Shown here piece after piece: positions 32,348-43,047 of a DNA stretch of 64,000 bases. The translations under genes were made by a program, and so were the position numbers. The notes below the pieces were generated by a model. The model searched no databases, had not been told where the DNA came from, and saw nothing but the letters and a program-made list of their open reading frames with translations. Where the stretch lies: the NCBI GenBank assembly GCA_035610835.1, contig CM069456.1, positions 30,835,677 through 30,899,676 of the forward strand, given 5' to 3'. The DNA comes from Ophiura sarsii (Eukaryota; Echinodermata; Ophiuroidea; Amphilepidida; Ophiuridae). Numbering within the stretch: the first letter of the stretch is position 1; each line of letters opens with the position of its first letter.

Positions 32348-34853
32348 GGCTGATCGGTTAAAGGTTAACATGGTTATGAAAAAATAAATTTCTGATTTTG
32401 ATATTGATAGGTACCTCACAATGTTGGACAATATCTAGGCTATCTGAAACTGCATTTAAAAAAATTCAAAATGCAGTACGTTCGCGGAACAGTCCATTAT
32501 TGTCCAAGGGGTGAAAACAAGATGCGTCACGGACGGACATTTTAGTCCAAGTTCATCATGCTATATTTTTATGTTTATGTAACATTTTCAGAGTTTTGGG
32601 ATGTAATATTGATAGCTGACACACTTTTCCATCAAATAAGATAAATATTTGGGAAAAAAGTTCTGGGGAAGTTATATCGCTGGACTTGCGTTAACATTTT
32701 GATGTTTTGCTGTCCGTCCGTGACACAAAAAAAGTTTAAAAGTTTTTTAACTAATTTCAAGGACAAAGTAAAAAAATAAAAACATTGTGAAGTATCTCCC
32801 TTATATGTATTCTATCCCATGCAGGAGTATTAATTAATTAGGGCAGGCATAAATTAGTTAAATCTTTAATTAAAAGTTGTCACGGACGGACACAAATTTT
32901 GTCACGGACGGACACTGTTAGCTACTGTTCAGTTCTGAGCACACAAGCAAAGCTGAATACCCCCTCTTACCATTAAATGAACTAGTACATACAGGTATGC
33001 CCTTTATGCAAATGATTAGGTTTGCTACAGCAGTGAGCACATGTTATGATGCTCACCAGGTGCACTGTAAAATTACTTGAAGTCAAATGAAGTCATTTGC
33101 TTATTTGCGCATTTGTGAACCCTCAGCAGATTTTATTTGGTGAATCTGTAGTAGGGCCTATAGCTTGCGCTTGTTAACCTTACTGCCTGTACATGCTGAA
33201 ATAATGCTTGCAAATAAAAGGGGTAGCATGAGATCAGTTAAAAGACACTGTTTAAAATTACCCCATATAATAAGTGTATGTAAAATAAAAGCAAGTAACA
33301 GCATTGAAATCAGACAGTATCATTGGAGATGTTAGCACAAATTTAATTTTAAGCATTGCACTATCAAAAGTTGCAGGCTTTTTCTTCATGAAACTTTGAA
33401 AAACTCAAAACACGGTTGGATGCCTACACGTATCCATTATCACTAACCTTTAAGTACACAATTAATTGAACAAAAACTTATCAAAGAAGGGTCAAAATTG
33501 TTTTAAAAAATTGTATCACAGCATACAGTCTTTTACACAATTAATCGAACAAAATTTATCAAAGAAAGGTCAAAATTGTTTTACAAAGTTGTATCACAGC
33601 ATACAGTCTATTTGCAGTATATGATGCAGCAGGTCTATCTCTTGCCATTTATGGTAAGAGGGGCAGGATTCAGTTTGGCATTTGTACTCAGAACTGAATA
33701 ATGTCCTACCGTGACAAAATTCGTGTCCATCCGTGACAACTTTTAATCACTGATTTAACTTATTTATTGACGCCATTGTTAAGTTTCATTTCTACATGAG
33801 AAAGGGGTATATAGGGGCGATAGCTCACTAAGTTTTTATTTTTTCTCTCTTTCCTTGAAAAAAGTTGTAAAACTTTAAAACTTTTTTGCGTCACGGACGG
33901 ACAGCTCTGCATCAAAAAGTTATCACAAGGGCAGGGTAATTACTTCCCAGAACTTTTTTTCTAAAATATATTTCTTAATTAATGGATAAATGTGCCATCT
34001 ATCAATTTTTAATTTAAAAAAATTGAAAATGTTTCATTAACATAAAATATGGCAAGGTCAACTTCTACTAAGAATGTCCATCCATGACGCATCTTGTTTC
34101 TACCCCTTGGGCAATAATGGACTGTTCCGAAAACTTTTCCGCATTTTTTCTTCTTTTCAAATGCAGTTTCAGTTAGCCAAGATGTTGTCGAATATTGTGA
34201 GGTACATTTCAATAGCAATATCAAAAGTAATTTTTCACACCAATGTGAACCTTAAACCGATCACCCTCTGCTATCAAAGTGCCAAAAAAGACTAATATCT
34301 TGACTGCTTTTTATTACTAAGACTGAAAATTCATGACTTAACATTTTTCTTACTATTTTGTAAGTATTTGATACCATTTTTTCATACTAAAGTGTAAATA
34401 AGTGGCAATTTCAAAGTTTGTTATGTAGTTAACATTTGCGTCCGTCCGTGACGCTCAAAAATGTCCGTCCGTGACAAAGTTTGTTACCCTACCCCTGTGA
34501 AAAATAAGAAATATTTTCAAATGCTGTGTATCAGATATTCAAACCATGTATCTTACTTGCTATTTGACCTGGAAAGCATTGGGGAATATGGAGTTGACTA
34601 GATAGAAATTAAAAAGAAGCACTAAAAGGTAGAGAACCCTATTTCTATCTAGTCCGTCCGTGACACAAACATTTCCGTCGTTCTATTTTTAGTAACAAAC
34701 CACACCTTAATTTTTTTTTTGTATTTCAATAAAGTTGATGATTCTTTATAACATTAAACATAAAAAGTTGAATAAATGTCAGTAGTTACTTTTTACAAAC
34801 TGTTTTTCGCTCATGTTTTGCACAAACGTCCGTCCGTGACAAACCGATCAGCC
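32348..34853. mobile_element. 2.5-kb palindromic TIR element filled with GTCACGGACGGACA motifs
   Basis: Ends GGCTGATCGGTT and AACCGATCAGCC. The motif GTCACGGACGGACA or its complement recurs at least 12 times (for example near 32525, 32712, 32880, 32899, 33727, 33891, 34440, 34465, 34652, 34828). Sequence around 32400-33000 is repeated inverted at about 33650-34230, so much of the element can fold back. No target duplication is visible, because the right flank lies at a 264-bp deletion relative to copy A. Confidence 0.85.
33468..33609 (+). repeat. ~70-bp direct repeat at the centre of the palindromic element
   Basis: ACACAATTAATTGAACAAAA ... ATCACAGCATACAGTC occurs twice with about 10% difference. 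Confidence 0.8.
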
Positions 34854-34893
34854 TCACAGTAACATGAGTAACAAAAGACGAAACAAAAAGAAA

Positions 34894-35230
34894 TTAAACA
34901 TTAACATTAAATAGCAATGATTTGAACTGTTCAACAGTTTTGGCGGATTTAACATGATATGGTAAATTGTTCCAAAGTTCAGCACAAGCATCTTGAAAAG
35001 AACAGCAACAGAGTAACAAGTCGAGCAGCTGAGTTTTGAGTCCGTTGAAGTTTTGAGATTTGCGTATCAGGGAGGGCATATAGTAAACCATTGCAGTTAT
35101 CAAGTCGGAAAGTCATAAAAGCATGAATAAGTCTCTCAGTTGTTGGCTGATCGAGATAACGCCAATTTGACCTATCTTATAAAGAGCATGAGAGGCTGCC
35201 CGACAAATGTTGTTGACATGAACATCCATC
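34894..35230 (-). pseudogene. LINE 3'-end fragment, copy B
   Basis: Same fragment as 7627-7984 (AELWNNLPYHVKSAKTVEQF). It has small deletions and lacks the 3' tail, which falls in the region deleted from duplicon B. Confidence 0.8.
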
Positions 35231-35234
35231 ATAA

Positions 35235-35648
35235 CTCAGTGAGGACCTTTCTTTGTGCATTGTGAATGCTCACAAAGAGGGGAAAGGCTACAAAGCTATT
35301 TCGAAGCAATTTCAAGTGCCAAATTCCACAATATAAAGCATAATTACGAAGAACAAGACAGTTAAAATCAGTTAAAAACCTTGAACAATACGGTCGGAGG
35401 CCAACCGTGTCCCCTTGTTTGACAAAAAAAGTATGGTGAAAGACCAACAACAATCCACATATCACCGTCAATGCTCTCCTGAACAACCTTGGTGAGTCTT
35501 GGACCAATATATTAAGGCAGACACTCCAGCAGACATAGTACACAAGAGTTCTCCATGGACTCCGACCATGAAAGACTCTACTCCTGAAAAGAGACAAAGA
35601 GAAACTCATCTAGCATTTGCAAGGGCACTTCTGGACAAAGATCCAAGT
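35235..35648 (+). pseudogene. Tc1-like transposase 5' half, left arm, copy B
   Basis: Near-identical to 7987-8400, with the same HTH-coding start (NAHKEGKGYKAISKQFQV) and the same stops, so it was already dead before duplication. Confidence 0.8.
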
Positions 35649-36098
35649 TTTTGGTCTTCAGTGTTGGGGTTGTCTAAGGTGCAAGACAAGTTTCTCTGTG
35701 TCTCTTCTAAGGAGTAGAGTCTTTCTTGGTCGGCCTCCATGGAGATCTCATGTGCAATATATGCTGGAATGTCTGCCATTATATCTTGGTCCAATAATTG
35801 CCAAGGTTGTTCAGGAGAGCATTGATGGTGATCTGTAGATTGTTGTGGGCCCTTTCGCAATACTTTTTTTTGCCAAACAAGGGGACACCGCTGGCTTCTG
35901 ACTGCATCCATCCTTCAATGTTTTTTTAGTGAGTTAAACGTCTTGTTCTTCCTAATTATGCTTTATATGGTGGATTCTTGCACTTGGAATTGTTTCGAAA
36001 TAGCTCTGTAGCCTTTCCCCTCTTTGTGAGCATTCACAATATGCACAAAAAAAGTTATGTGATCTTCTTTGCCATGCTGTCAAAGAGCTAGAGTGTTG
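35649..36098 (-). pseudogene. Tc1-like transposase 5' half, right arm, copy B
   Basis: Inverted counterpart of the left arm, equivalent to 8401-8850. Confidence 0.75.
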
Positions 36099-36636
36099 TT
36101 CTATAATATCCCTCACTGTACATTCAATAGGACACATCTGTAATGCATCTACATCGTATGCACACATCATGGAATAATTACATAACAATATAAAAGCCTA
36201 TCAATATAAAGAATGTTTGGAATGTCAAAAACATGTGTATTATCACAAAAAGTGGCCTCAATCCTGAGACTTGGTATGGGGTATGAATAATTTTGGACAG
36301 GCATAAAAACACAATACTTGTTCAATTCTATTGTTATGCAAAACATGTTGAGCCCATATATATTGATTTGTACTTGCAAACTAATTGTCTTTAGAGTAAA
36401 GCAAAAGTTCCACCACTCCAGCTGGTATAGATATGAGAAAAACGCTAAAAACTCATATTTTTCAAGGGGTATGAATAATTGTGGGCTTAAACTGTATGTT
36501 TAGTACAACGTATAAATAGATCACATTTCTTCATAATATTATTTGTACAATACAGACGATAATGAGCATATAAATATTCATTTGTGGTGTATGTCTGACG
36601 CTAACGTGTGACAGCAAAATATATGTGCGTTGTAAC

Positions 36637-36955
36637 CCGGGGGGAGGGGGGGGGGGTTACTCGCCTAAGTCTGTATACGGGGTGTGCCGCTCTAATGGGT
36701 AGCTTTTTGGGCACAAAATCCCTAAACATGGGGTATGATTTTGTGCTGGAAATCCCTAATAATGAAGTCACTTTTTACAAATGGGTCTATTTTCGCAAAA
36801 AATTAGGTCTATTTTACAGATAATTTGCGAAAATTTGGTCTAAAATGAAGCAAAACCCGTACAAAATCACCTGTAAAAATGGGTATGGGATTTGAATCTC
36901 CAGCGGCACACCCCGACCAAACCAAATCTGAGTACCCCCCGGTTGTAACTGTGAT
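36637..36955. mobile_element. MITE with CCGGGGGG ends, copy B
   Basis: Matches 9388-9711. The left G run is shorter and contains an A. Confidence 0.7.
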
Positions 36956-38100
36956 AATTGGGATACACCAGTTTGGAGAAGTTAAATGGCTGTGAATGAC
37001 AACCACGCTAAATTATTAAAATGACCCAATAAACATGGGCATTTATTTTCAGCAGTCACAGGCTTACACAAGATAATTAACAAAATAACCTAGAAGTGAA
37101 AGGGACAGAAAGGAAGACCGGCAAATTAATTGGAAAATTGCAGTTTTTCACGCCGGTATGGGGACGCAACACCTCTACCCCCGATAAACGCGAAACCCGC
37201 GAACCATTCTAGTTGGCTACTGTTTTTTTATTGATGGCCCAATTCTGAACTGTGTCAGATCTTTTGGATGACCCATACTTGACCCAAAATAACTCGCATA
37301 CATGGTATGGGGTCACATGAGGGTTAAGAAAGGCCATCTTTGAAAAGTAATGTAAAAAAAATTTTAAAAAAATAAATAAATTTTTATTGTTTGTTTATGT
37401 TTTTTGAAGAAAAAAAGGGTTACACGGTCAGGATTATATTATACGGTCAGCCTCATAGTCCAGCTACCCATACTCCTGCAATTTCCATCTTTAATTAGCG
37501 TGTTATGCAAACATAAACAAAATCAATAATTTGGTAAGGGTGAACCTTAGCACCAATAATGGTCACAAACATATCCTTTTGCTTTTATAATATTGTCAAA
37601 ATTGCCTGAAATTAGCTTAATTTCTTCCAAATGAGACATTTCTATTCTATTATGGTGAGCATTTTATCGATCATGCATAACATTAGGGGGGGGGGGGGGG
37701 CGGGAGAATAATTACATGTACATAGCCCCCCCCCCCCCCCCCCCCCCGCTCAAATATTGGGGGATAGATCCCCTAGGGATTTACGCCTATGCAGTTATTG
37801 ATAGTTTTTAACTGAGATATTATGCTAGACAATGTTCAAGTGATCAGGAATGCCTTTTTACTAGAGAATGATTGGATAGAAAAAAGCTGAGGTTAATGCA
37901 AAGAAGATATCAATAAAAACAAGTTGATTGTTTTTGTGCCAACAAGGTGGAAGTCAATCAATTCTACTAAATTTGAACATCAGAAAGATTACAGAGATGA
38001 CAGCTAAGGCTGGTCTTACCAATTCAAGGCAAGGACTGGACTTACTCATCAATATGACAACAACTCGGTGCTAAAATACCATCTTCTCTTTTTGGCGTTT
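36956..38100. other. Duplicated non-coding segment upstream of zinc-finger copy B
   Basis: Matches 9712-10857, including the poly-G/poly-C inverted repeat at 37686-37747. Ends at the acceptor-like TTTTTGGCGTTTCAG (CAG 38101-38103). Confidence 0.55.
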
Positions 38101-38170
38101 CAGATCTGCTTTTGAGACTAGGACCATTGTGTGCATTGCCAGCAAAGCTTGATAAGTTCCTCAAACCACG

Positions 38171-40516
38171 ATGGTTCCATATCGACGCAAACCTTTCTTC
38201 TGCAAGTATTGCACCAGACTTTTTGGAGACTATTGGAGATTCAAAAACCATGTGAATAGACACAATAGGAAGTATAAAGTGATGAATGTCAGGAGACAGC
38301 AGCAAACTCAAATAAAAGTGGAGGAGATTGACCAGAATGTGCACATAGGATCTAGACAACAACCAGCCAAAGATACTGCAGTTTTTATCAAAACCTACTC
38401 GGATGAAGACAAGTACACTTGCCCACAATGTCAGCAAACAATAAGCTTGGTACAATATTTCTGGTTTGATGACAGCAATGAGAGTAAAGTTTTTCATTGC
38501 TCACAATGCGATCAACGCTGTACAACTGTCGAAGATATGACTGCACATGTCAGTTTACACAATGAAAACAAACAGCACATTTGCCAGCATTGCAAACAAG
38601 TGTACTTTCTCTCCAAGGAATCCTTACAAAATCACCTCAGAAAGCGACATCACAAATGTTGGCGGTGTGGTGAAAGCTTTAGGCGTAATGCTGGTTTGGT
38701 TAAACATTCAATATATACGGGGCACACTTTAAGCTATGATTGTTTCTACTGTGGACAAGTATTCTCCCAATTACAATCTCTTACATGTCATGCCGCAGGG
38801 AAACATGTTGCCTCAAGATATAACTGTTACAAGGATTGCAACAAAGATTATTTAGCAAATTCAGAACTGACACCCTGTGATTGCGATGAAGCATTGTTAT
38901 ATCAGTCTAATTCAACCCCAAATGACGACCATTGCGGTACTCAGATTGACAAACAGATTGATGAAGAGCATCCACAATTCGGTAGAAGTTTTTCTAGTAA
39001 GACTAAAGAAACATCACCCTCGACTGAGTGTCAAAATGATCATAGATGTAACAATTGCAGCAAGAATTTTTCAAGTGAGGCAAATCTGAAAATGCATATC
39101 GACAAATTTCACAACTTGTACAAATGTTTGCATTGCAGCCATATATATCTCAGTTTGGCACAGCTGGATTTGCATAAGAAGACCACACACCACTATCCTT
39201 GTCTTTTTTGCGAAGATGTATTTGTAAGTCTGGCATTTCAGAAGAAGCATATCGACAAGTGCCACAATTTTAAATGTGAACAATGTAATCTGACATTTTC
39301 AAGCACAGCAACGATGAAAATTCACCTGGAGGAGGGGCACAATCTCAAATGCATACATTGTATATACAAATTTGCCAGTTTGGAAGAAATAAACTCGCAT
39401 TTAAGCAACCATAAACATTACAGATGTGGACATTGCGACTATGTTTTTCATACTCAGGCAAATCTGAAAATGCATATCAACAAGTGCCACAGTTTCAAAT
39501 GTGAACAGTGTAATCTGACATTTTCAACCAAGGCAAAGATGCAAACTCACATGCGGACGACGCACGGTATCAAATGCTTATATTGTAGTTGCAAATTTTC
39601 CAGTTTGGAAGAAATGAACTTGCATTTAATAAGCAATCATCACAAATGCACGCATTGCAGCTATGTTTGTCATACTAGGGCAAATCTGAAAAGGCATGTC
39701 AACAAATGCCACAGTTTCAAATGTGAACAGTGTAATCTGACATTTCCAACCACAGAACTGATGAAAGCTCACATGAAGACGGCGCACTGTGTCAAATGCT
39801 TATATTGTAGATGCACATTTTCCAGTTTGGCAGAAATGAACTTGCATTTAAGTAGGCATCACAAATGCACACATTGCAACTATGTTTGTCAATTTCAAGC
39901 GTCTCTGAAAAAACATGTCAACAAGTGCCACAGTTTCAAATGTGAACAGTGTAATCTGACATTTTCAACCATGGCACTCATGCAAACTCACATGAAGACG
40001 CACCATGTCAAATGCTTACATTGTAGATGCACATGTTCCAGTTCAGAAGAAATGAACTCTCATTTAAGCAAACTTCATTACCACAGATGCACACATTGTG
40101 ACTATGATTGTCATACTCAGGTAGATATGGTTAAGCATGTCGCTCTGTTCCATAACAATCAATGTGACCATTGTAGTATGCGATTTGAATTACAAACCAA
40201 CCTGATAGATCACATTGAGAAATTACATCATTTCAAATGTGAAATTTGCAGTCTGGTGTTCACAAGTCAGGCAATTCTGAAGACACACAGGCGCGTACGC
40301 AGGGGGGGTGTTCCTAAAAAAATAAAAAAGGGGAAAGGAGAGGGAAGGGAAAGGAGAGGAAAAAGAGAAGGGAAAGGAGAGGAAAAAGAGAAGGGAAGGG
40401 AGAGGAAAAGAGAAGGGCCAGGAGAAGGAAAAAGAGATAGGAAGAGCGGGGCCCGGACAACGGAGACAGAGGGAGAGGCATACAAGTATCCGCGCGAATC
40501 ACAATTTCAAGTGTAA
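38171..40516 (+). CDS. C2H2 zinc-finger protein, copy B (781 aa, altered C-terminus)
   Basis: The open frame encodes about 21 complete C2H2 fingers (C-x2-C-x12-H-x3-5-H), presumably a nuclear nucleic-acid-binding protein; targets are unknown. Finger 1 is at residues 11-31. A mixed region (about 65-290) contains four good fingers and degenerate cysteine pairs. From about residue 295, fingers follow each other almost without linker; TGEKP linkers are absent. From about residue 360, three finger types alternate in ~69-residue units (FKCEQCNLTFSTK..., VKCLYCRCTFSSL..., KCTHCNYVCQ...). The last finger is cut at KTHR by an insertion, and the frame ends in ~70 Lys/Arg/Glu/Gly-rich residues. An acceptor-like CAG is at 38101. 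The ancestral last fingers survive downstream, to 43047. Expression is untested. Confidence 0.7.
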   Translation: MVPYRRKPFFCKYCTRLFGDYWRFKNHVNRHNRKYKVMNVRRQQQTQIKVEEIDQNVHIGSRQQPAKDTAVFIKTYSDEDKYTCPQCQQTISLVQYFWFDDSNESKVFHCSQCDQRCTTVEDMTAHVSLHNENKQHICQHCKQVYFLSKESLQNHLRKRHHKCWRCGESFRRNAGLVKHSIYTGHTLSYDCFYCGQVFSQLQSLTCHAAGKHVASRYNCYKDCNKDYLANSELTPCDCDEALLYQSNSTPNDDHCGTQIDKQIDEEHPQFGRSFSSKTKETSPSTECQNDHRCNNCSKNFSSEANLKMHIDKFHNLYKCLHCSHIYLSLAQLDLHKKTTHHYPCLFCEDVFVSLAFQKKHIDKCHNFKCEQCNLTFSSTATMKIHLEEGHNLKCIHCIYKFASLEEINSHLSNHKHYRCGHCDYVFHTQANLKMHINKCHSFKCEQCNLTFSTKAKMQTHMRTTHGIKCLYCSCKFSSLEEMNLHLISNHHKCTHCSYVCHTRANLKRHVNKCHSFKCEQCNLTFPTTELMKAHMKTAHCVKCLYCRCTFSSLAEMNLHLSRHHKCTHCNYVCQFQASLKKHVNKCHSFKCEQCNLTFSTMALMQTHMKTHHVKCLHCRCTCSSSEEMNSHLSKLHYHRCTHCDYDCHTQVDMVKHVALFHNNQCDHCSMRFELQTNLIDHIEKLHHFKCEICSLVFTSQAILKTHRRVRRGGVPKKIKKGKGEGRERRGKREGKGEEKEKGRERKREGPGEGKRDRKSGARTTETEGEAYKYPRESQFQV
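40288..40500 (+). mobile_element. Purine-rich insertion in zinc-finger copy B
   Basis: Begins AGGCGCGTACGCAGGGGGGG, a repeat-end-like sequence, then runs about 130 bp of almost pure purine (GGGAAAGGAGAGGAAAAAGA units, 40316-40450). It replaces the end of the last finger and supplies the new C-terminus and stop. Copy A has no such insertion at that point. Confidence 0.8.
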
Positions 40517-40655
40517 ATCCTGCTACAAGATATATTCAAGTGAGGAATTGATAGTTCACATTGAGAAATTACATAATTTCAAATGGGAAATTCGCAGTCT
40601 GGGGTTCACAAGTGGGGCAATTCTGAAGACACATATTGAGAATGTTCACACTTAC
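40501..40655 (+). pseudogene. Zinc-finger gene remnants after the insertion
   Basis: Contains a short copy of the TGTAAATCCTGCTACAAG finger, then a second diverged copy of the FKCEICSLVF-type finger (reading FKWEIRSLGF), ending ACATATTGAGAATGTTCACA. The cysteines are mutated. Confidence 0.65.
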
Positions 40656-40856
40656 AGGGGCATTGAGAGATGTATCGATATACTAAATGAGCAAATAACG
40701 TAAAGATAATCATCAACAGAGCCCAATATTCAAAATATCATACAATCCCGACATCACCTTCATGCCAAACTAAGCAAATAAAGGCACTTCCGGGTTGAGA
40801 TTTTCTGCGAAAGTCCGTGAGTAAAACTTAGCATATCTTCCGAGTTCAGCACCTAA

Positions 40857-41712
40857 GGGCGTGTTCACACTATAGCTAGTTTTCTCCACGACCCGGGTCG
40901 AACCCGGGTTGAAGTCTAGTGTGAACAGAAAAATAGGCTCAAAAAACCGACCCGGGTCGAAAATTACAACCCTGCGAAAGTGAAGGGTAGAACCCGGGTT
41001 CAACCCGGGTCGACTGTAGTGTGAACAGAAATCGCTGTTCGACCCGGGTTGCAAACCTGACTGCTAACCTCTGACCGTAGTTGTTTACGTCAGTTTTCAG
41101 CTTTGCTTCGCACGCTCTCGTCTGCCTTTGGTTCTGGTTGAAATCTTTATCAAATTTGTCAAAATGGCAAATAAATGGAGGCAAATTGAAACGGAAGCCA
41201 TGATGGAACTCTGGGCGGATGAGACCTTGCAAACTAGTTTGAACTCAATGATCCACAATAAGGATATTTACGCCAATATATCACGCCAGATGGAGGCAAT
41301 GGGTTTTCACCGTAACATTGAGCAACGTCAAAATCAAATCAAAGCACTCAAGAAAAAATTCACAAATACTGAAACACATAACAACAAGTCTGGAACCCAA
41401 ATCTTTCTTTGGATTTGCCAGTGTTTTAGAATATAGATTGCATGTTATGTTCTGCACTAGATATTTTGTTTCAGACCGGCGTACAGAATCCCTACATAAG
41501 TATTTCAAAAACTTTTAGCTTAAAAATAGTTTGAGATAAAGCTTAAATATCCAGTTAAAAAAACCAAAAAAAAACCCACGGCCAACACTTGCAACAAACA
41601 GAGTTTGACATACATAGCGCTCTAGTGTGAACAGAAAATGAATTATCGATCAATCCGGGTTCGACCCGGGTCCGACCCGGGTTGAGGAAAAAGCTATAGT
41701 GTGAACACGCCC
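40857..41712. mobile_element. PIF/Harbinger-like element
   Basis: Inverted ends GGGCGTGTTCACACTATAGC and GCTATAGTGTGAACACGCCC. They are flanked by TAA (40854-40856) and TTA (41713-41715); the empty site at about 25687 reads CACCTTAGTTTCG. A TWA target and the Myb-like frame inside fit PIF/Harbinger. Arms contain repeated GACCCGGGTCGAACCCGGGT-type blocks. Confidence 0.8.
41164..41436 (+). pseudogene. Myb/SANT-like protein of the Harbinger element, truncated
   Basis: The frame from 41164 begins MANKWRQIETEAMMELWADE and continues to IYANISRQMEAMGFHRNIEQ, then KIKALKKKF-like and HNNKSG. The Trp-Trp spacing and the NKSG end match the Myb/SANT-like (Myb_DNA-bind_4) domain of Harbinger accessory proteins and related host genes. 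After HNNKSG the frame reads out into unrelated sequence and stops. The nuclease ORF is missing. Confidence 0.7.
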
Positions 41713-41810
41713 TTAGTTTCGATATGATCATATCGAAACTAAGAAAATCATGAAATTTTATATGATAAACGGCGAATGTTGGTAAACTGTTTCAGATGGT
41801 AGTTAGTATA

Positions 41811-42364
41811 CAGTCATCAAAAAAAGTAACTATACAGGTAATAAATGGGCTTCTAACTCTTAAAATATATATCCCACCTAAAAATATTAAATGATAAAGT
41901 TGTTGAGAAATTTATCTTCTTTAATATGAGATATTGCACGCTAGGATCAAGTGATTATTGAGGAAGTGGCACTAAAAAATGTAAGGAGAAGTCCGATTTT
42001 CATTTTCACATTTTTATTTTCTACACGCGGACCAAATCTACGGGTATCTTATTGATTACCGGCAGTGCAATTGGGGGATACATGCGCAGGTTGGACAGTC
42101 GGCCGCATTGTTCCGATGGATCAATACGCCACACACATGCTACCTGTCATTCTCTCCTCCGTGTTGAAATGTAAAATGTGAATTTGAAATTGTGACTTTA
42201 CCTTACATTTTGGATTGTCGCTTCTTAAATATAGCGTGCAATATCTCATATTGAAGAAGATAAATTTCTCAACAACTTTATGATTTAATATTTCTAGGTA
42301 GGATATATATTTTTAGTGTTAAAAGTACATTTATTACCTGTATAGTTACTTTTTTTGATGACTG
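41811..42364. mobile_element. Tc1/mariner-like MITE
   Basis: Ends CAGTCATCAAAAAAAGTAAC and GTTACTTTTTTTGATGACTG with TA on both sides (41809-41810, 42365-42366). Inverted arms extend beyond 35 bp (CTATACAGGTAATAAAT). The empty site is at about 25788. Confidence 0.88.
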
Positions 42365-42465
42365 TATGCCTAAGTATTACTTTGATGCAAAAAACCTGAT
42401 TTCCAGGATAATTGAGGGCGCACTCCCATACGTATCTCTCAATACCCCTTTAATGTGAGTGCAAG

Positions 42466-42541
42466 TATTGCAACAAGGTGATTAGAAATCTCTTAGATTT
42501 GAAAACCCACATCATGGAGTATCACAATTTCATGTGTTAAA
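42466..42541 (+). pseudogene. Zinc-finger remnant, copy B
   Basis: Encodes CKYCNKVIRNLLDLKTHIME followed by YH, a complete C2H2 finger cut off from the gene by insertions. Copy A has the same region at about 13270-13345 with a frameshift. Confidence 0.75.
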
Positions 42542-42921
42542 GGGGCACTAAGAGATGTGTTGGAGGCTGCGCCCTCAATTATGATAAAAACTGAGATTAG
42601 TTTATTTTTATAATTGTATTACATGAATAAACATTAGGATTAAGAAAAAACAGCTCTCTTTCTTTGTACAAGAAAATGTCGCTTCAAAAATGCTCGTAAA
42701 GCCGTGACGAGCATTTTACGTCCGACAGTATCCCCCTGCAGTACGCGTGATATATAACGCAACCATATTTGCATAAGGCGTGTTTCAATAAATAGCGATG
42801 ATATTGTTTTAATCAAGTTTTGCTGTGTTTTTGTTAGTAGAAACTACAATAATGGCAATTTTTAATGTTCATCTTGAATTCTGAAGTAAATTTTGAAACA
42901 TATAAAATTTTCAACACCACT
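42542..42921. mobile_element. MITE related to family b
   Basis: TTAA, then AGGGGCACTAAGAGATGTGT; the right end is CAACACCACT, then TTAA. Splits the last zinc-finger exon of copy B. Confidence 0.65.
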
Positions 42922-43047
42922 TTAATTCAAGTGAGGAATTTCTGATATAACATAAGAGGTATCACCAATTAATGCCAGAATTGCTATGGGGAATTTGCTA
43001 CTCGGGATAATCTGGATGCACATCAAACGAAATGTCATGTTCTTTAG
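42922..43047 (+). pseudogene. Last zinc-finger remnant, copy B
   Basis: Encodes the CYGEFATRDNLDAHQTKCHV end and TAG (43045-43047), equivalent to 13371-13504. Small indels break the preceding finger. Confidence 0.7.

Larger units (their letters stand above)
27962..36494. mobile_element. Tc1-like foldback element, copy B (expanded by nested insertions)
   Basis: Same ends and TA flanks (27960-27961, 36495-36496) as 7064-9245. Three large elements are nested in its left arm, raising the span from 2.2 to 8.5 kb. Confidence 0.9.
40656..42449. mobile_element. MITE family b, copy 2, with two nested insertions
   Basis: Left AGGGGCATTGAGAGATGTAT after TTAC, right ATACGTATCTCTCAATACCC then TTAA (42450-42453). 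Matches 25495-25881 once the insertions at 40857-41712 and 41811-42364 are removed. It lies within the 3' part of zinc-finger copy B. Confidence 0.85.

Noticed and set aside
35229..35911. Same frames in duplicon B as possible conserved genes
   Set aside because: Conservation reflects recent DNA duplication, not selection on the frame.
40267..40502. Two Leu/Ser/Phe-rich - strand frames
   Set aside because: Complement of the purine tract inserted in zinc-finger copy B.
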